Source: Pleurostoma richardsiae (lineage: Eukaryota; Ascomycota; Sordariomycetes; Calosphaeriales; Pleurostomataceae). From it: a stretch of 64,000 nucleotides of DNA. Numbering within the stretch: the first letter of the stretch is position 1; every line of letters begins with the position of its first letter. The DNA is taken from contig JANBVO010000001.1 in the NCBI GenBank assembly GCA_030052745.1, positions 620,001 to 684,000 of the forward strand, written 5' to 3'. Positions 37,881-49,987 of this stretch are shown here, one piece after another. The notes below the pieces were generated by a model. It was not told where the DNA came from. It did not search any database and saw nothing but the letters and a program-made list of their open reading frames with translations. A program made the position numbers and the translations under genes.

Positions 37881-38325
37881 GTTTGGTCCGAAGCAGCGTC
37901 TACAGAAGGAGTACTGCTGGTGGCGAACAAGCTGAGCTTCAAGTCAGTCTAGAAGAATACGGCGCGAAGACTGTGTTGACTTATCTGACTGTGATGCTAA
38001 GTTGGGATATCGTGGCACTTATCAAACGACCCCTCCCATCATCCCTCGCCTCTCGACATGGCTGCCGGCGAGCCCCGCAGGGTCGTCGCCAACGAACTTC
38101 ACGAAGCGCTTCTTTGGGCTCCTCGGCCGAGCCCCGCCATTTTCCTTATCAATACGCGCCGTGTCCGAAGCGGCCATGCTTAGCACCTTAGTTTTGCGGG
38201 CTAAGTGGGGGTGCGAAGCTCGGGATAGTGCTCAACATTCTCTCCCAGCCGGGAAAAAGAGAAACATGGTGGATAGATTCAAACTACTATGTATGTGGAC
38301 GACGTTGCTGACAAAGATAAGCTGT

Positions 38326-40193
38326 CTAAGCTACAGTGTCCCTCCTGGTCACTCTCACCCAGAAGTCTCCGACAACCCAAAATGGCATATCCTTCACCTT
38401 CGCAGGGCAAGTCGGGTCTACGGCGGCAAAGTCATATCGCCGGAGCAGCTGGGGCTAGTCAGACGCTGCTTCACCAGGGTTCTTCGCCCGAGACTAGACT
38501 CACCTCCACGATGACCTTATTCAACTCCATGAGCGCCGTACCCTTGCCCATGCACTGATACTTCCCGTACCCAAAGACCAAGTCCACCGCCTCCCTCATT
38601 GCCCTGTATTGCTGGGCATCTTCCTCGTCCGCCCTGGCATCTACCCACCGCTCAGGACGGAACACCTTCGGGTCCGGCGCAAACAGCTCTGGGTTCCGCG
38701 TGATCCCGGCAATGTTCTGCGCGACCTGCGTCCCGGCCGGGAGGCAGTAACCGTGCTCAACCACGCCAGCCTCCGGGACCTGCTTGTGCTTGAGCCCGCT
38801 AGCTGGTGGGTAGAGGCGCAGCGCCTCAAAGATCACAGCTTGGAGGTACGGGAGTGAGCGCGCCTGTGCTTCAGTCACGACCGAAGGGGCAGGGAGGATA
38901 GCCCCAGACCGGACCGCCGCGTCAATCTCGGACTGGAGAGTGATGTAAGCCCGAGGGCTACTCAGGAGAACAAGAAGGGTCATGCGCAATGCCGTTGCAA
39001 CTGTTTCCGAACCGGCAAGTCTATGATCATTTATGAGATGAGATCGCGAGGCAAATCATAGAGGACCAGTAAATGAAGATAAAAGGGATATTTACAGCAT
39101 TAAAAAGACATCCTGGATCAGGTCATTGCGTGATACCTCCTGGTTGATGTGTCCTTGGAGGATGTCCGCGCCTGGCTTCGCCCCTGGTCGCGTCCGGGCA
39201 TCGACTGTCTCTTTCGCGAAACTGTTAACACGCGAATTAGTTTCATTCGCAGCATGGGATGGACCGGCGAGCGGCGAAGACTGACCCCATGAGCCTGCCA
39301 AATCCGATATTCTGCCCTTCGTGCGGAAGGAGGTAGCAAAATGACCGGCGGTGCAGCAAGGTCATAACCCACGGCATGCTTGATACCACCCACATGACAG
39401 GTAGGTAGCTCGCGCTGATCTCTATGAAGCGGTAGAGGTCGCTGTCGTGCGCAAGATAGCCGAGTTCGTGACCGAAGCCTGCGTGACTGACCACGTCTAG
39501 GGCGAAGAACTGTGCCGTCGCTGCCCAGTTAAGGGGCCGGAACGTTGTCGCCGTAGAGATGTACTTGCGGTCGATGAGATCAGTGAGCTCGTGAATGAAC
39601 TTGTCGATACTGGGCTCAAACCCCCCTGCTTCCCGGCCGGAATACTAGACAATGTGTATGTAAGCACGATGTTGCGTAAGTGAAAGCTATGTAGGACGGG
39701 GACACCAAACTCCTGGTATCATCTTCATCTTCAGATCCTTACGTTTCTCTTCGTCACGCATGGTAAAAACGTTGTCTTCTGGCGGACAGAGGCGCGCGGC
39801 AGTATAAGATTGGTCTTTTGTGTATGCTGAGCGGACGGAGGACATCTTCTTGAGACTTGCAGCATCGCTAATCATGACCTCCCTCGGACCGATGCGAACT
39901 ATCGGGCCTTGAGAGTTTCGTTAGCCTAACCTTTCTTTGAATTGGGAAGCAAGCAATGTGATACCGTATTTGGCTCTGAGGTTCTCCAGCTCCGCATTGT
40001 AGCGGCAGCTCACTGAAATCTTGAGAAGTGGCAGCTTCGAAAGCCCCATCCAATAGGGTCCTGGAATGTGCCTGAGTCGGTACCAGACAATGAGCTCTTG
40101 AAGAAGAAGTAAAAGCGCAAGTCCGCATCCCATAGCAAGTAGTACCAGCCTTTGAGGGCAGTCCTCGTGAGCCGGGATGCCAACATCGGCCAT
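38326..40193 (-). CDS. cytochrome P450 monooxygenase
   Basis: Microsomal class II P450. Six exons (40193-39965, 39907-39711, 39644-39286, 39221-39096, 39020-38504, 38448-38326) close into 516 aa. An N-terminal anchor (LVLLAMGCGLALLLLL) precedes the proline hinge RHIPGPYW. The I-helix AGSETVA, the K-helix EALRLYPPA, PERWVDA and the haem loop FGYGKYQCMG are all present. The last exon completes the C-terminus (LLRRYDFAAVDPT, FWVRVTRR). The start MADVG was preferred because it immediately precedes the anchor. It sits between two XanA-like dioxygenases on the same strand, so a shared oxidation route is likely. The exact CYP family cannot be fixed by eye. Confidence 0.93.
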
Positions 40194-40927
40194 GCTGATA
40201 CTTGCTTGGTGATTCTTCAGATGTAAGCGAGTTAGTGGCCGCGACGTGATCAGTTGTTTGGAGGACTGCCTAGCGGGAGAGACGCCGAGATTTAAGGGGT
40301 TCGACGGTGTCCCATCGATGTTGTGCGTATGTCTTCTATACATAAGAACCGAGAGTCTATAAGCCTTCTTAGCAGGCAGTCGGACTGGTGAACACGCTAT
40401 AAATCTTCATAAACCCAAGCAAGATGAAGAGTATAGAGTCTTCTAGACCAAAGCCCATCCACACTTAATGGGTGCCACACCTTCTACGACAGGCAGTATA
40501 ATTGGTTCCAAATGCATTTGTTTGCCCTGTGCTGAACCAACACCTGAGCCTACGAGTCACACGGAAAGCCGTTTGTTGCTCAATATGGTCTGAAAGTTTT
40601 CCTCATTACGTGGCGACCAATAGCGCATAGGCAATGTGATCCTGTGAGCCTTCCGTTATCTTGTGCAACCACTCATCTGCACGTTGGATCGCCAAGCCGA
40701 CAAGACAGGTGAAGACTCCATAAGAGCTTGGGATGCTATCGTGGTAGGGAGGAATGCCGCCCCATACCATTAACCTGTGTATCATTTCATGCTGTCACCA
40801 GGCGTAGAGATAACTACACTTAGCTATCAAGTGGCTTTCCAGTCCATCCTGTAACCCCCAAGGCCCCATGCTCCCATGCCCCCTTTTTGTGGCTCTAGGC
40901 GCCTTCACCATGCGGACAGAGTGACGC
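40194..40927. other. intergenic, promoter of the P450
   Basis: Shared between the 3' end of the second XanA-like gene and the P450 start. I saw no additional gene or repeat. Confidence 0.4.
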
Positions 40928-42355
40928 TCATGCCGACGGATGATCACTTGCCGCGACATTGCATTGATGCATGATTCGAGGTCCATAGGACTTCGGGAAC
41001 TCGGTCTGCGCGTCATGTCAGTTTAGCTGTCTGTACGAAGCTTTCTAATCCAGAGCGACGGTTCTTACAATGCTGTGCCACAGTGCCCTGTTATACCACA
41101 GGATAACATCTTGCTCCTGGTGATTATGGGCGTAGATATTCTCGGGCTCAATCGCTGGCCGCATGATCCTAGTGCACATTGCTATTAGCCTCTAGGAGCG
41201 AAGAGTAGGTTCCAAGTTCACTGTACTCACTTATGCATGAAAGCTCGCACCTCCTTCAGGTCATCAACCACAGTCTCCGGCCCATCAGGGCTGCTCTTCA
41301 GGTACAGCTTGAAGGCACCCTGCCCATGGACCTGGAGCGACTTCTCGCCCGTCCTAGGGTTCGTCCAGACCATAGGATAGACGCAAACCTTGCTCTGGTC
41401 CCATTTGGGCAGCTGATCCAGGGGCTTCTCCAGCCCTTCCGTCTCGATCAGGTGGCCCAACCGTGTGCTATGCGCCGTCGACATCCACACAAAAGCATGG
41501 GGCGCGTACTCGATCCGGCTGTTCATGACAATCTGCCGAGTCTCCTCGTCGAGGAGCGCGAGCGCCCGGCTGCCCGCCACCATCGCCGTCGCGCCTGGCG
41601 CGATCTTCATCTCGGTGCCCGTGCCGTCTTCCCACCGCACAGTGACGTCTGGGCCCTTGGGCGTGCGCACCGCCAGCAGGCAGCCGACGCGCGGCGGGGG
41701 GATGTTGTACAGGGAGCCGTCGAAGTGCCACTGGTAGAAGCGGGAGGCTCCGGCCTCGCGCTCCTCGTCGGGAATGTGCGGGGGCAGGTGGAACTCCTTG
41801 TGGTCGATGCCCTGGATCTCAAAGCCGGGCGGGAAATCGTAGTGGTCGTCGGGGACAGGTCCGCGGCCGAGGATGTGCACCTGCGGCTGAACAGGGATGG
41901 CCGGGCGTTTGGGAATACCGTAGATGTTGACGCCGTTGTGCCGCGTCAGGAGGGGGTCCACACCGTGGGCGAAGCCACCTGTTGTCTCTTCTGGATCGAA
42001 GCTGTCGTCCCTGTTAGTCTCGGTGAGGTACATAATATGACAGTGGGTGCCCGGACCTTGAGGTCAGCTTGTACTGCTGCTGCGGAGCTAGCATCTGCGG
42101 CTGCTCCTTGAAGACAAGCAGCTTGTGCTTGTGTAGGGCGTCGGAGATGAACTCGAAGTCTGCATCGGTGAAGTTGTTCAAGTCGATGCCGTAGACTTGA
42201 GCACCAAAGTCGACTTTACTTCCAGGCTTATGCTCAATCGGCACCACCCGCCCTGTAGACTTCTCAGCATGTGGAAGCTCAAACTTCTGCTTCGTGGGGA
42301 TCAGATGAAGGTCTGAGGACTCTTCCACCTCCGTAATTACCGAAGTAATGACCAT
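40928..42355 (-). CDS. XanA-like 2-oxoglutarate dioxygenase, second copy
   Basis: Four exons (42355-42057, 42010-41231, 41168-41069, 41005-40928) give 418 aa. The domain starts at VDFGAQVYGIDLNNFTDAD. Iron ligands are in QWHFDGSLYNI and in YNRALWHSI; the Arg of GPRIMHQCNVAASD binds 2-oxoglutarate. VYPMVWTNPRTGEKSLQVHG matches the same place in the paralogue. The first donor reads GTCCGG, weaker than its neighbours, but phase and the joint SRDDSFDPEE support it. It is divergent from the alpha/beta hydrolase over a promoter with a 13-bp tandem repeat. Compared with the 36.6-kb copy it has an extra N-terminal 40 residues. Xanthine as substrate is a guess by family. Confidence 0.9.
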
Positions 42356-42813
42356 ATTGATCAAAAATTGGAACAAAGAGGACTGAGATGAGAGCGTTGA
42401 CACAGGTACGTGATGTCCGTATGGCGAGTGCGTAACCTGCGGTATGCTTCGGATCAAATAAAGGCTCAGTTTACCGGCAACTGCGATGGGCCTTAAAACG
42501 CCACGGAGTCTAGAATTCGCGGCTGGCCTACGCATAGCAGACCTGTAGACTTGAGTGGCTCTCGCGGATAGGCAAGATAGAGGACGCCCGTCGATTGATA
42601 GGGGTCGGCCGAGCACCTCGGCCGAGCACCCGAGAACCGGCCACCGGCCAACCGAGTCGACTCCGCCCGGTCGGAGCGGAGCACCCAACGGATCAGAGCG
42701 GTTTTCTTCAGATTGCGAACAGCCGCAACCTGTTCAGCTCTGTTCTTCTGTCTCTACAGGTCTTCTTGTCACCTCAGTTGCTCGATCCCAACGCCGCTGC
42801 GAAGCCGGTCAGC
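42356..42813. promoter_or_regulatory. divergent GC-rich promoter
   Basis: Lies between the second XanA-like gene and the alpha/beta hydrolase. It holds two adjacent copies of TCGGCCGAGCACC and further CGG/CCG half-sites (42640-42680), the kind of triplets bound by Zn2Cys6 factors. Two such factors are encoded within 12 kb. Confidence 0.5.
42605..42630 (+). repeat. 13-bp tandem repeat, two copies
   Basis: TCGGCCGAGCACC is repeated exactly twice in tandem. A degenerate third copy (TCGGAGCGGAGCACCC) follows at about 42671. The CGGCCG core is palindromic. Confidence 0.8.
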
Positions 42814-43668
42814 ATGTCATCTTACTTCACCACCCCGTCGGGCACCAAGATTCACTTCCTCCAGTCCGGGAACCCATCAGGACAGCTTCTCATCTGCCTG
42901 CACGGTCTCGGCGGCTCGACAGAGACCTTCACGCCCCTCCTCCCGCTGCTCCCGCAGTCCTTCAACGTCGTCCGTGTCGACTTCCCCGGCTTCGGCAAGA
43001 CGCCCCTTCCCGCCCCTCCCGCGCGGGTCTCAGTCGAGGGCCATGTCGCCGACTTACACCATCTCATCACATCTCTCCAGGCAGCTGCTCTGCCCGCGGC
43101 ACCAGCAGCAGCAGCAGCCGGTCCGGTCGTCCTCGTCGGGCACTCCCTCGGCGCCATCGTCGCGCTGCAGTACGCCGCACGCAGCCCCGAGGGCGTGGCC
43201 GGCCTCCTCCTGCTCGGAGCGGGCCGGGCCGCGGGACACATCCCCGCCGCGCGGCAGCGCATGCTCGATCTCGCCGCCGGGGTGAGGGAGAAGGGCATCC
43301 GGTTCGCCGCGGACACGTCCGCCAAGTCGAACTTCTACGAGGACGCGCCGGGGCGGAGCGTCTCGCCGGAGGCGCGGGAGGCCGTCCGCGAGGCGGTGGC
43401 GGCGTCGGACCCGGAGGGGTACGCGCAGACGTGTGAGGCGGTGGTGGACCTCGCGCATGTGGACCCTGATTACGCGAAGATCAAGTGCCCGGCGGTGTTT
43501 GTGGCGGGAGACAAAGACGTGATCAGCCCGCTGTCCCGGTCGCAGGACCTCGCGGCGCTGGTAGGGGGTGAAGGGGTAGTGGAGGTGGTGAAGAGCGGGC
43601 ATCAGCCGATATTGGAAGATCTGGAGGGGGTGAAGCGCGCGCTCGACACGCTGCTGGGGAAGATATAG
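42814..43668 (+). CDS. alpha/beta hydrolase, enol-lactonase-like, second copy
   Basis: Intronless 284-aa enzyme of the alpha/beta-hydrolase fold. The oxyanion region LLICLHGLGGSTETF, nucleophile Ser111 in VGHSLGAI, the acid within AGDKDVISP (Asp233 or Asp235) and His263 in KSGHQPILE form the triad. Similarity of layout to 3-oxoadipate enol-lactonases and to the hydrolase at 30.5-31.6 kb is clear. It has an unusual Ala-rich insert before the elbow and a GC content well above that of the left-arm genes. The ATG was chosen because it starts the usual short N-terminal strand; the frame is open upstream. It is divergent from a XanA-like gene and convergent with a Zn2Cys6 gene. Confidence 0.88.
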   Translation: MSSYFTTPSGTKIHFLQSGNPSGQLLICLHGLGGSTETFTPLLPLLPQSFNVVRVDFPGFGKTPLPAPPARVSVEGHVADLHHLITSLQAAALPAAPAAAAAGPVVLVGHSLGAIVALQYAARSPEGVAGLLLLGAGRAAGHIPAARQRMLDLAAGVREKGIRFAADTSAKSNFYEDAPGRSVSPEAREAVREAVAASDPEGYAQTCEAVVDLAHVDPDYAKIKCPAVFVAGDKDVISPLSRSQDLAALVGGEGVVEVVKSGHQPILEDLEGVKRALDTLLGKI

Positions 43669-43867
43669 AGCTGCACCTTTCGTAATGAGATAGAATCGCA
43701 CAAAGCGGCGGCGTCAATACAGTCGTTGAAATTCAAAACCATCCATCATACATGCTCGAGCCGTACCTCCTCATACCGTGTCTCCGTATCCAGACTCGTG
43801 CCCTACATGTCCATACCGTGTATCCCATACCTTGTCAACGCCATGCCATAAGAGCAGAGCAGATCTA

Positions 43868-46191
43868 TCAAAAGCTGAAATCATGGTTCGCCAGATACAA
43901 CAGATTCTCAAAGCCGTTTGTGACTTCCAGACCGGGGGGCAGGAAGAAGGAGGAAACATCCGGCTGGCCGAAGTCCATCAGGTCGCCTTCTCCGGGTTGC
44001 TGCGAGTTCTCTGCACCATATCCAGCCAAAACTATGTCCTCGCCAGGTAACGCCGGTAAGCCCGGAGGAGCAACCGTCCGTCCGGGGCGAGAAGGCTGTT
44101 GCTGAGCACCTCCGCCGTTCCCCTCGCAGAACGCCTTCACGAATTCCGGCACGTTGAACCCCGTAGACCTTCTCGGCGACTGGGGATTACCTCCGGGTAC
44201 AAGGCCGTCGTCTCCACGCCTGCGCTTCTGACCCTGGGGTAGGGCGGCTTCGTCGCCCGATATCCGCGCAACCTGGTCTAGCAACGCCCGGAGGAGCTTG
44301 ATGCCCCGAGCGGCGATCATGCTGTTGCAGCACTGGCCTAGAATCTCCACGATCTCCTCTACCAGCTGCTTGTGCTCGGCGTGCTCGCGCTCGCCGGGCA
44401 CGCGGTGCAGCACGTCCAGGATCAGAATGATAGACGCTGCGACCGAGAAAGCCTGGTGGATCCATAGGATCGGGCCGTCCTCCCTCGCCACGGCCTTGTA
44501 CTCCTTGATGATGGTCTTAGACGCCGCCAGGCACGTCCGCCGCGTGAATGCGAACGCTGGGTTGGTGAAGCTCTCAGACAGGCACGACCGGTGGATCATT
44601 ATGATCTTGTGGCCGGAGCTGATGGCCAGGGCGCGGCGGGCCCAGGGGATCCATCGCGGCCAGTGCGGCTCAATGGGTACCTGATTGGCCAGGAAAATCG
44701 GGCGGTCGACAGTGGCAAGGGTGCGCAGGCGGGCATCCCACTTCAGAACCTGCTCGTAGCGTGTGTAGGGGGTGTTGCAGGAGAGTAGGCCGTCTTGAAG
44801 CTGAGGCATCAAGGACGCCACGGTGCTGAGAAAGCGACAGTAGCCCGTGATGGTCGGCTCGTTGTCCGGCAGGCTCAGCATGTCCTCGTCGTGGCAGTTT
44901 GCCGGCGGCGTGGACTGCGAGTACAGGGGGTTGACCAGGTAGCTCTCGGAGAAGGGTATGGAGAACCAGTCCTGGCTGCAGAGCTGGCTCCACACGCGGC
45001 GGCCCGTCTCCTTCTGTACCACTCCGCCCGGTGCTCCTGGTCCCAGCCTGTGCAGTCCGAGGGACTGGGCGATGCGCACCGCCGCCGCGAGCATGACGCT
45101 CTGCATGTTGGAGAAGCCCAGCAGGTGGGCTGAGATGGTCAATGTGGCTATGGCCTGGCAGGAAAGAATGCTGTGGTTCGAGGCATACTCGGCCCGATTG
45201 AGGCAGCTGACGGCGGCCTGGAACCATCGCTTGCACAAGGTTTCGCGCTCCGGGTCTCGGAAGCCCCATGCCTGTGCCTGCTCCGTGGGCGCACACGTCA
45301 AGCTGCCGGACATGACGGCGAACAGGAGCGCGACCCATTGCAGGTTGACGCCCGGGCTCTCGACAGACCCTCTGTATCGTTCGTAGAAGCCGTCCAGCTC
45401 GCTCCGGAACGTCGGCGCGAAGTACGACCCGTGATACCACAGCAGGCACTCTTGATGATAGTCGACTAGCTGCCAGACTTGGTCCCGGCTAGGTAGCAGA
45501 AGTTGCATGAAAGCGAGGCTGGAGCGGTCCCCAAAGGGCTCAGCCAATCCATCCGCCGGGCGAAGGTCGCTCACGTCGCCCGACGCTCCCCCGGCAGCAA
45601 GTGTGACCTTCGGCAGGCCGACCGTGTTACATTCGGGATCCTTGCGCCGGCCCCATGCCAGAAATTCCAGTATAGATGCGGCGTCCTTTATAACTGCGTC
45701 ATTTGCTTCCGGTGGTTCGTCGGCCGGCTCCACCACAGTCGTTGCGTGTTCTGTCAACGGAGAGCTCGCGGGCGCGGCGTCTCCGACCGGCGGCATGCCT
45801 CCCCGCTCAGCCGGCGAGGGGTGAAATTGCGTCGACTCCGCAGCTGAAGTGTGTGCGCGGTCCTCGAGCTCTGCGACTCTACGCCTGAGGAAGTCGATCT
45901 CTCCTTGATGTGTCGTCGGCCGAGGCGTAGTAGACGGTATGCGGGCGGCGACAGGAGTTGCCGGAGAGGGAGGGTGCGTCGCTTCAAGATTGCAGAAATC
46001 CTGCTCTCCTCTGCTCGGGAATCCAACATCAGCATCCAAATTCTAGGTAGTCTTTCCATAGTGCTCCTCTGGGACTGAATAACGTACCTCCGAACGCAGT
46101 TATTGCAGGGGAAGGTCTTTGAGCACTTCACCTTACGCCGCGTGCAAGGCGTACAGGCGGTCCTGCTCCGCGCAGCCGCGGTACCGGACAT
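43868..46191 (-). CDS. Zn2Cys6 transcription factor, second copy
   Basis: Two exons (46191-46088, 46010-43868) give 748 aa. The intron falls inside the zinc cluster; joined it reads Cys13-x2-Cys16-x6-Cys23-x5-Cys29-x2-Cys32-x8-Cys41, with the last Cys in RGEQDFC. A short coiled segment follows (DFLRRRVAELEDR), then the fungal-specific middle domain with SNMQSVMLAAAVRIAQSLGL and RRVWSQLCSQDWFS. The tail is acidic and Gln/Pro-rich. It is convergent with the alpha/beta hydrolase and divergent from the alpha-N-acetylglucosaminidase. It probably regulates the 36-54 kb genes, by position only. Confidence 0.93.
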
Positions 46192-47043
46192 GGTCGGGAT
46201 AGAATGCCAGGCCGGCTCGGTGAGTCTCCCGAAGAGCAGTCCGGCCAGCTGAAGAGGAAAAGGTCATGATGCCGAGACTCCGAGCCCGGTATCGCGGGCA
46301 TGGCGGCGTTGCTTTATCAGGTCCGACAGCGCTGACAACGTGCCGTCGTCGATTGGTGCAGCACCGGTCTCCTAAGGACTGGATGAAGTGGGGGAGCGAG
46401 GCCGGTCCGTCTCAACGCTTGATAAGGGCTTGGTACTTGGTGAAAGGGGGGTTAGGGATAGGGTTGTGCCAGCAGGACGCCTGCACTCCGTACTCCGTAC
46501 AAAACCCACCAGTAATTTAAGTTAAGTCTAGATGCGCATTATTATTGCTTCTGCTAGCTGCGAGGCCACATGCTCATCAAGTTGAGTCGCAGGAGGAAAA
46601 CGGCGGGTTAGCAAATTGCAAACTGCACCGACGAGGTCGGTCTTGCTGGGCTAAGTATTGGAAGTTGACTGCCGGCAACGAGCCTCTTCAACCTCTACGA
46701 TTGGAGACCTCACCTGCAATTGCGCCTTGAAATATATGTGATCGCTGCTGTAGCTTCCGAGGCGAGCAAGCAGCTGAGCTGGGTTCCGCAGGATCGAACG
46801 GGGCCTCAGATTGTAACGTCACGTCGGGTTACATTGCATGCAGGAACACGCTAGACACAACTAATTTTACGTCATTTTCAAGGGCATCTTCTCATTAATC
46901 TAGTGGAGATTTACAGGGCGTAGCTGAGTTAATATCTCGCCCTGCCCCCTTCTACCGCCCTTCGACGATGCCTCGTTGAGGCAGCGCTGCATCCGCGGGC
47001 AGCCACCCCACCGCCGGTGACCAGCCTAAATTGATCTCGCTCA
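46192..47043. promoter_or_regulatory. divergent promoter, regulator / GH89
   Basis: Shared 5' region of the second Zn2Cys6 gene and the GH89 gene. No additional coding sequence could be supported. Confidence 0.4.
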
Positions 47044-49503
47044 ATGCGACTTCTCGGTCTCATCTGCTGGGTAGCGGTCGCTATCGCGGCGCCAGCCTCG
47101 ATAGTCATCCGTGAGGATGTTCCGTCAACTGCTGGTGTCGAGGCCTTGGTCCGCCGCCGCCTCCCGCAACATGTCGACAACTTTCAATTCGCCATCGTGA
47201 ACGCCTCTCAACCCGCAGCCCTGGAAAATGATAGATACATTGTATCTACTACGTCAGATGGCAAAATTCTTGTCGAAGGCAACTCGTTGAGTGCGCTGCT
47301 GTCAGGGTATGTTCGGGCTATCACCTGCGTCCCCCTCCCCCCCTTCGCCCTCCTTACAATACTCCAGTCACGGTAATTTACGTTAACGTGATGCGTGCAG
47401 CCTCCATAACTACCTATCGAATGTCGTTCATGTCGACGTCTGGTGGTTCATTGGTAGCAGGTTAGATGTGGCTCCCAATCCACTCCCGAAGTTGGCGACG
47501 CCCCTGAAAGGTTCAAGCGTCGTCCCTTACCGTTACCACTTTAACACAGGTAAGCTGCACACTTGCCTGCAGGCCAACTTAAAGCTTATCAGTTACCAGT
47601 CACGACCTCGTATAGCAGCGCATTCTGGACCTGGGACGACTGGGAATTGCAGCTTGACTGGATGGCCCTGAGAGGAATCAATCTTCCTCTGGCTTGGATC
47701 GGGGTGGAGAAGATCTTCATTGAGGTCTTCCAGGAGATAGGCCTGACGGACGAGGAGATCGACTCCTTCATGAGTGGGCCTGCCTTCCTCGCTTGGAACC
47801 ATTTCGGCAATATTCAGGGCTCTTGGGGAGGTTCGCTGCCCTCCTCCTGGGTGGACGATCAGTTCGCGCTGCAAAAGAAGATCGTCCAGCGGATGGTCGA
47901 GCTGGGTATGACGCCTATCCTGCCGGCATTCCCGGGGTTTGTTCCCAGGGCCATCACACGCGTCTTTCCAGAGGCGAGCGTCGTCAACGGGTCTCAATGG
48001 GAGGGGTTTCCTGCGTTGTATACAAACGACACGTTTCTTGACCCCCTTGACCCGCTGTTTGAGCAGCTGCAAATAAGCTTCATATCCAAGCAGAAAGCAG
48101 CGTACGGCAATGTTACGAGCTTCTACGCACTGGACCAGTACAACGAAAACAATCCTGCCTCGGGGGACCTTGACTACCTTCGGAACGTGACGCTAGGCAC
48201 GTGGCAGTCTCTCAAGGCCGCAGATTCTGAAGCTGTCTGGGTCATGCAGGGCTGGCTGTTCACGTCCAGTGCTGCCTTTTGGACGAACGAGCGGATCGAG
48301 AGTTATCTGAGCGGCGTCCCTGTCGACTCCGACCTATTGATCCTTGACCTGTTCTCCGAGTCCCAGCCTCAATGGCAGCGTACCAATTCATACTACGGCA
48401 AGCCGTGGATATGGTGTCAGCTGCATGACTATGGTGGTAACATGGGCCTGTATGGCCAGATCATGAACATCACTTACAACCCCATTGAAGCCCTTCAGAA
48501 CTCTAGCTCTCTCGTCGGCTTTGGCCTGTCGATGGAAGGCCAGGAAGGGAATGAGATTGTCTATGATTTGCTTCTAGATCAGGCATGGAGCAGCGCGCCC
48601 GTTGACACTGAGGTATATTTCCGCCATTGGGCTAAAGCGAGATATGCCGGGAACCTGTGCAACTCTGCTTCGCAAGACCTCTACTTGCAGGCTTGGGAGG
48701 TGCTGCGGCCGACTGTGTTCAACAACACAAATCTCACCGCCAACGCAGTCCCGAAGGCGATTTTCGAGCTGATCCCCAGTATATCCGGCCTGGTAAACAG
48801 GACGGGCCATCACCCGACCAAGTTCAACTACGACCCCTCCGTCATGGTTGAGGGGTTGGACCTGCTATTCAAAGCAGGCTTGGAGGATACGTCGCTGTTC
48901 TCCAATCCCGCCTACAATTACGACCTCGTCGACTGGACGCGGCAAGTCCTCGCGAACGCCTTCATCCCCATTTACGAGCAGCTCGTGGCCACATACACAG
49001 CCACGAACCAGAGCTCGAAGTGCCGCGAGGCGAAGCTCAAGGCGCAAGGGAAGTCGCTGACGGACCTGCTGGCAACACTCGACACGGTTCTGGCGGCAGA
49101 CGTGAACTTCAAACTGTCCACCTGGATAGCGGCAGCTCGCGCCTCGGACAGTACCGGCTCCGCAGCCGTCGGCGATTTTCTTGAATATGAGGCCCGTAAC
49201 CAGGTGACGCTTTGGGGTCCCACGGGCCAAATCAACGACTACGCGTCCAAATCCTGGGCTGGGCTCGTCTCTGGATACTACCTGCCGCGCTGGCAGATGT
49301 TCGTGGAGTATCTCCTCGCTACTGACCCGTCGAGCTACAACCAGACGGAATTCAACGCGCAACTCCTAGAGTGGGAGCTCACCTGGGTAGATAGCACTTC
49401 AACTGACTCGCGAGTTAAGCTTGACGAAGCCGTCAATATTCAGGCGCTGCTGCCTAATGTATTGACGAAATGGGTCTCTGGGCTTGCTCCCAATAAAACC
49501 TAG
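47044..49503 (+). CDS. secreted alpha-N-acetylglucosaminidase (GH89)
   Basis: Removes terminal alpha-linked GlcNAc. Three exons (47044-47306, 47401-47549, 47600-49503) give 771 aa. A signal peptide (MRLLGLICWVAVAIAAPA) starts it. The N-termin domain leads into the TIM barrel with FWTWDDWELQLDWMALRGI and AWNHFGNIQGSWGG. The two expected catalytic Glu residues are in YALDQYNENNP and LSMEGQEGNEIVYDL, aligned in order with human NAGLU. Many N-glycosylation sequons fit secretion. I set the third-exon acceptor at ACCAG so that the joint gives HFNTVTTSYSSAFW. It is not an obvious part of aromatic catabolism; it may be an island neighbour acting on surface or host glycans. Confidence 0.93.
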
Positions 49504-49987
49504 AGTAGCATATAATTAGACGATGCATGGCACATCATCAAAGGCAGCGTCATTGGAGACGCGTGTAGTTGCATCATCGCTACTACCATTCGTGCAGTGA
49601 CTTGGTGGTTCAACAGCACAGGCAACTAAGTGGCCTCAGTAGATAGGCAAGAAAGAGCATTGGCAAAAGTCTCACGATGAGCAATCGCGTTGTGACGCAG
49701 CCCAGGTTACGCGTCGGTCCTGGCCGGCGTCGACGTCAACTTCGTGGGTTAAGGCGTGGCCGGGCAATTTGGCTGCCTGATTGGACGCCGTAGTGTCTTC
49801 CGAGCGCCGGAAGGATCATCATCCTGCAAGTCCGTGGTGCCAGGCCGAGCTCCGAAGCAACGAGAGACGCAGTTAAATAACGCCGAGTGGCTAAGATTAT
49901 TGGACACTGATCCGGTGCCCTCAACGCTCTCACTCCCGCTTCTCACAATTCAGCAGCACCCGTCATTGTGATCTGGCCGGATCAGAT
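49504..49987. other. intergenic, promoter of the MFS exporter
   Basis: I see no gene here; both flanking genes point rightward. Confidence 0.4.

Noticed and set aside
42595-42813. N-terminal extension of the alpha/beta hydrolase
   Set aside because: The open upstream frame covers the tandem repeat and promoter; family members start close to the MSSYFTTPSG residues.
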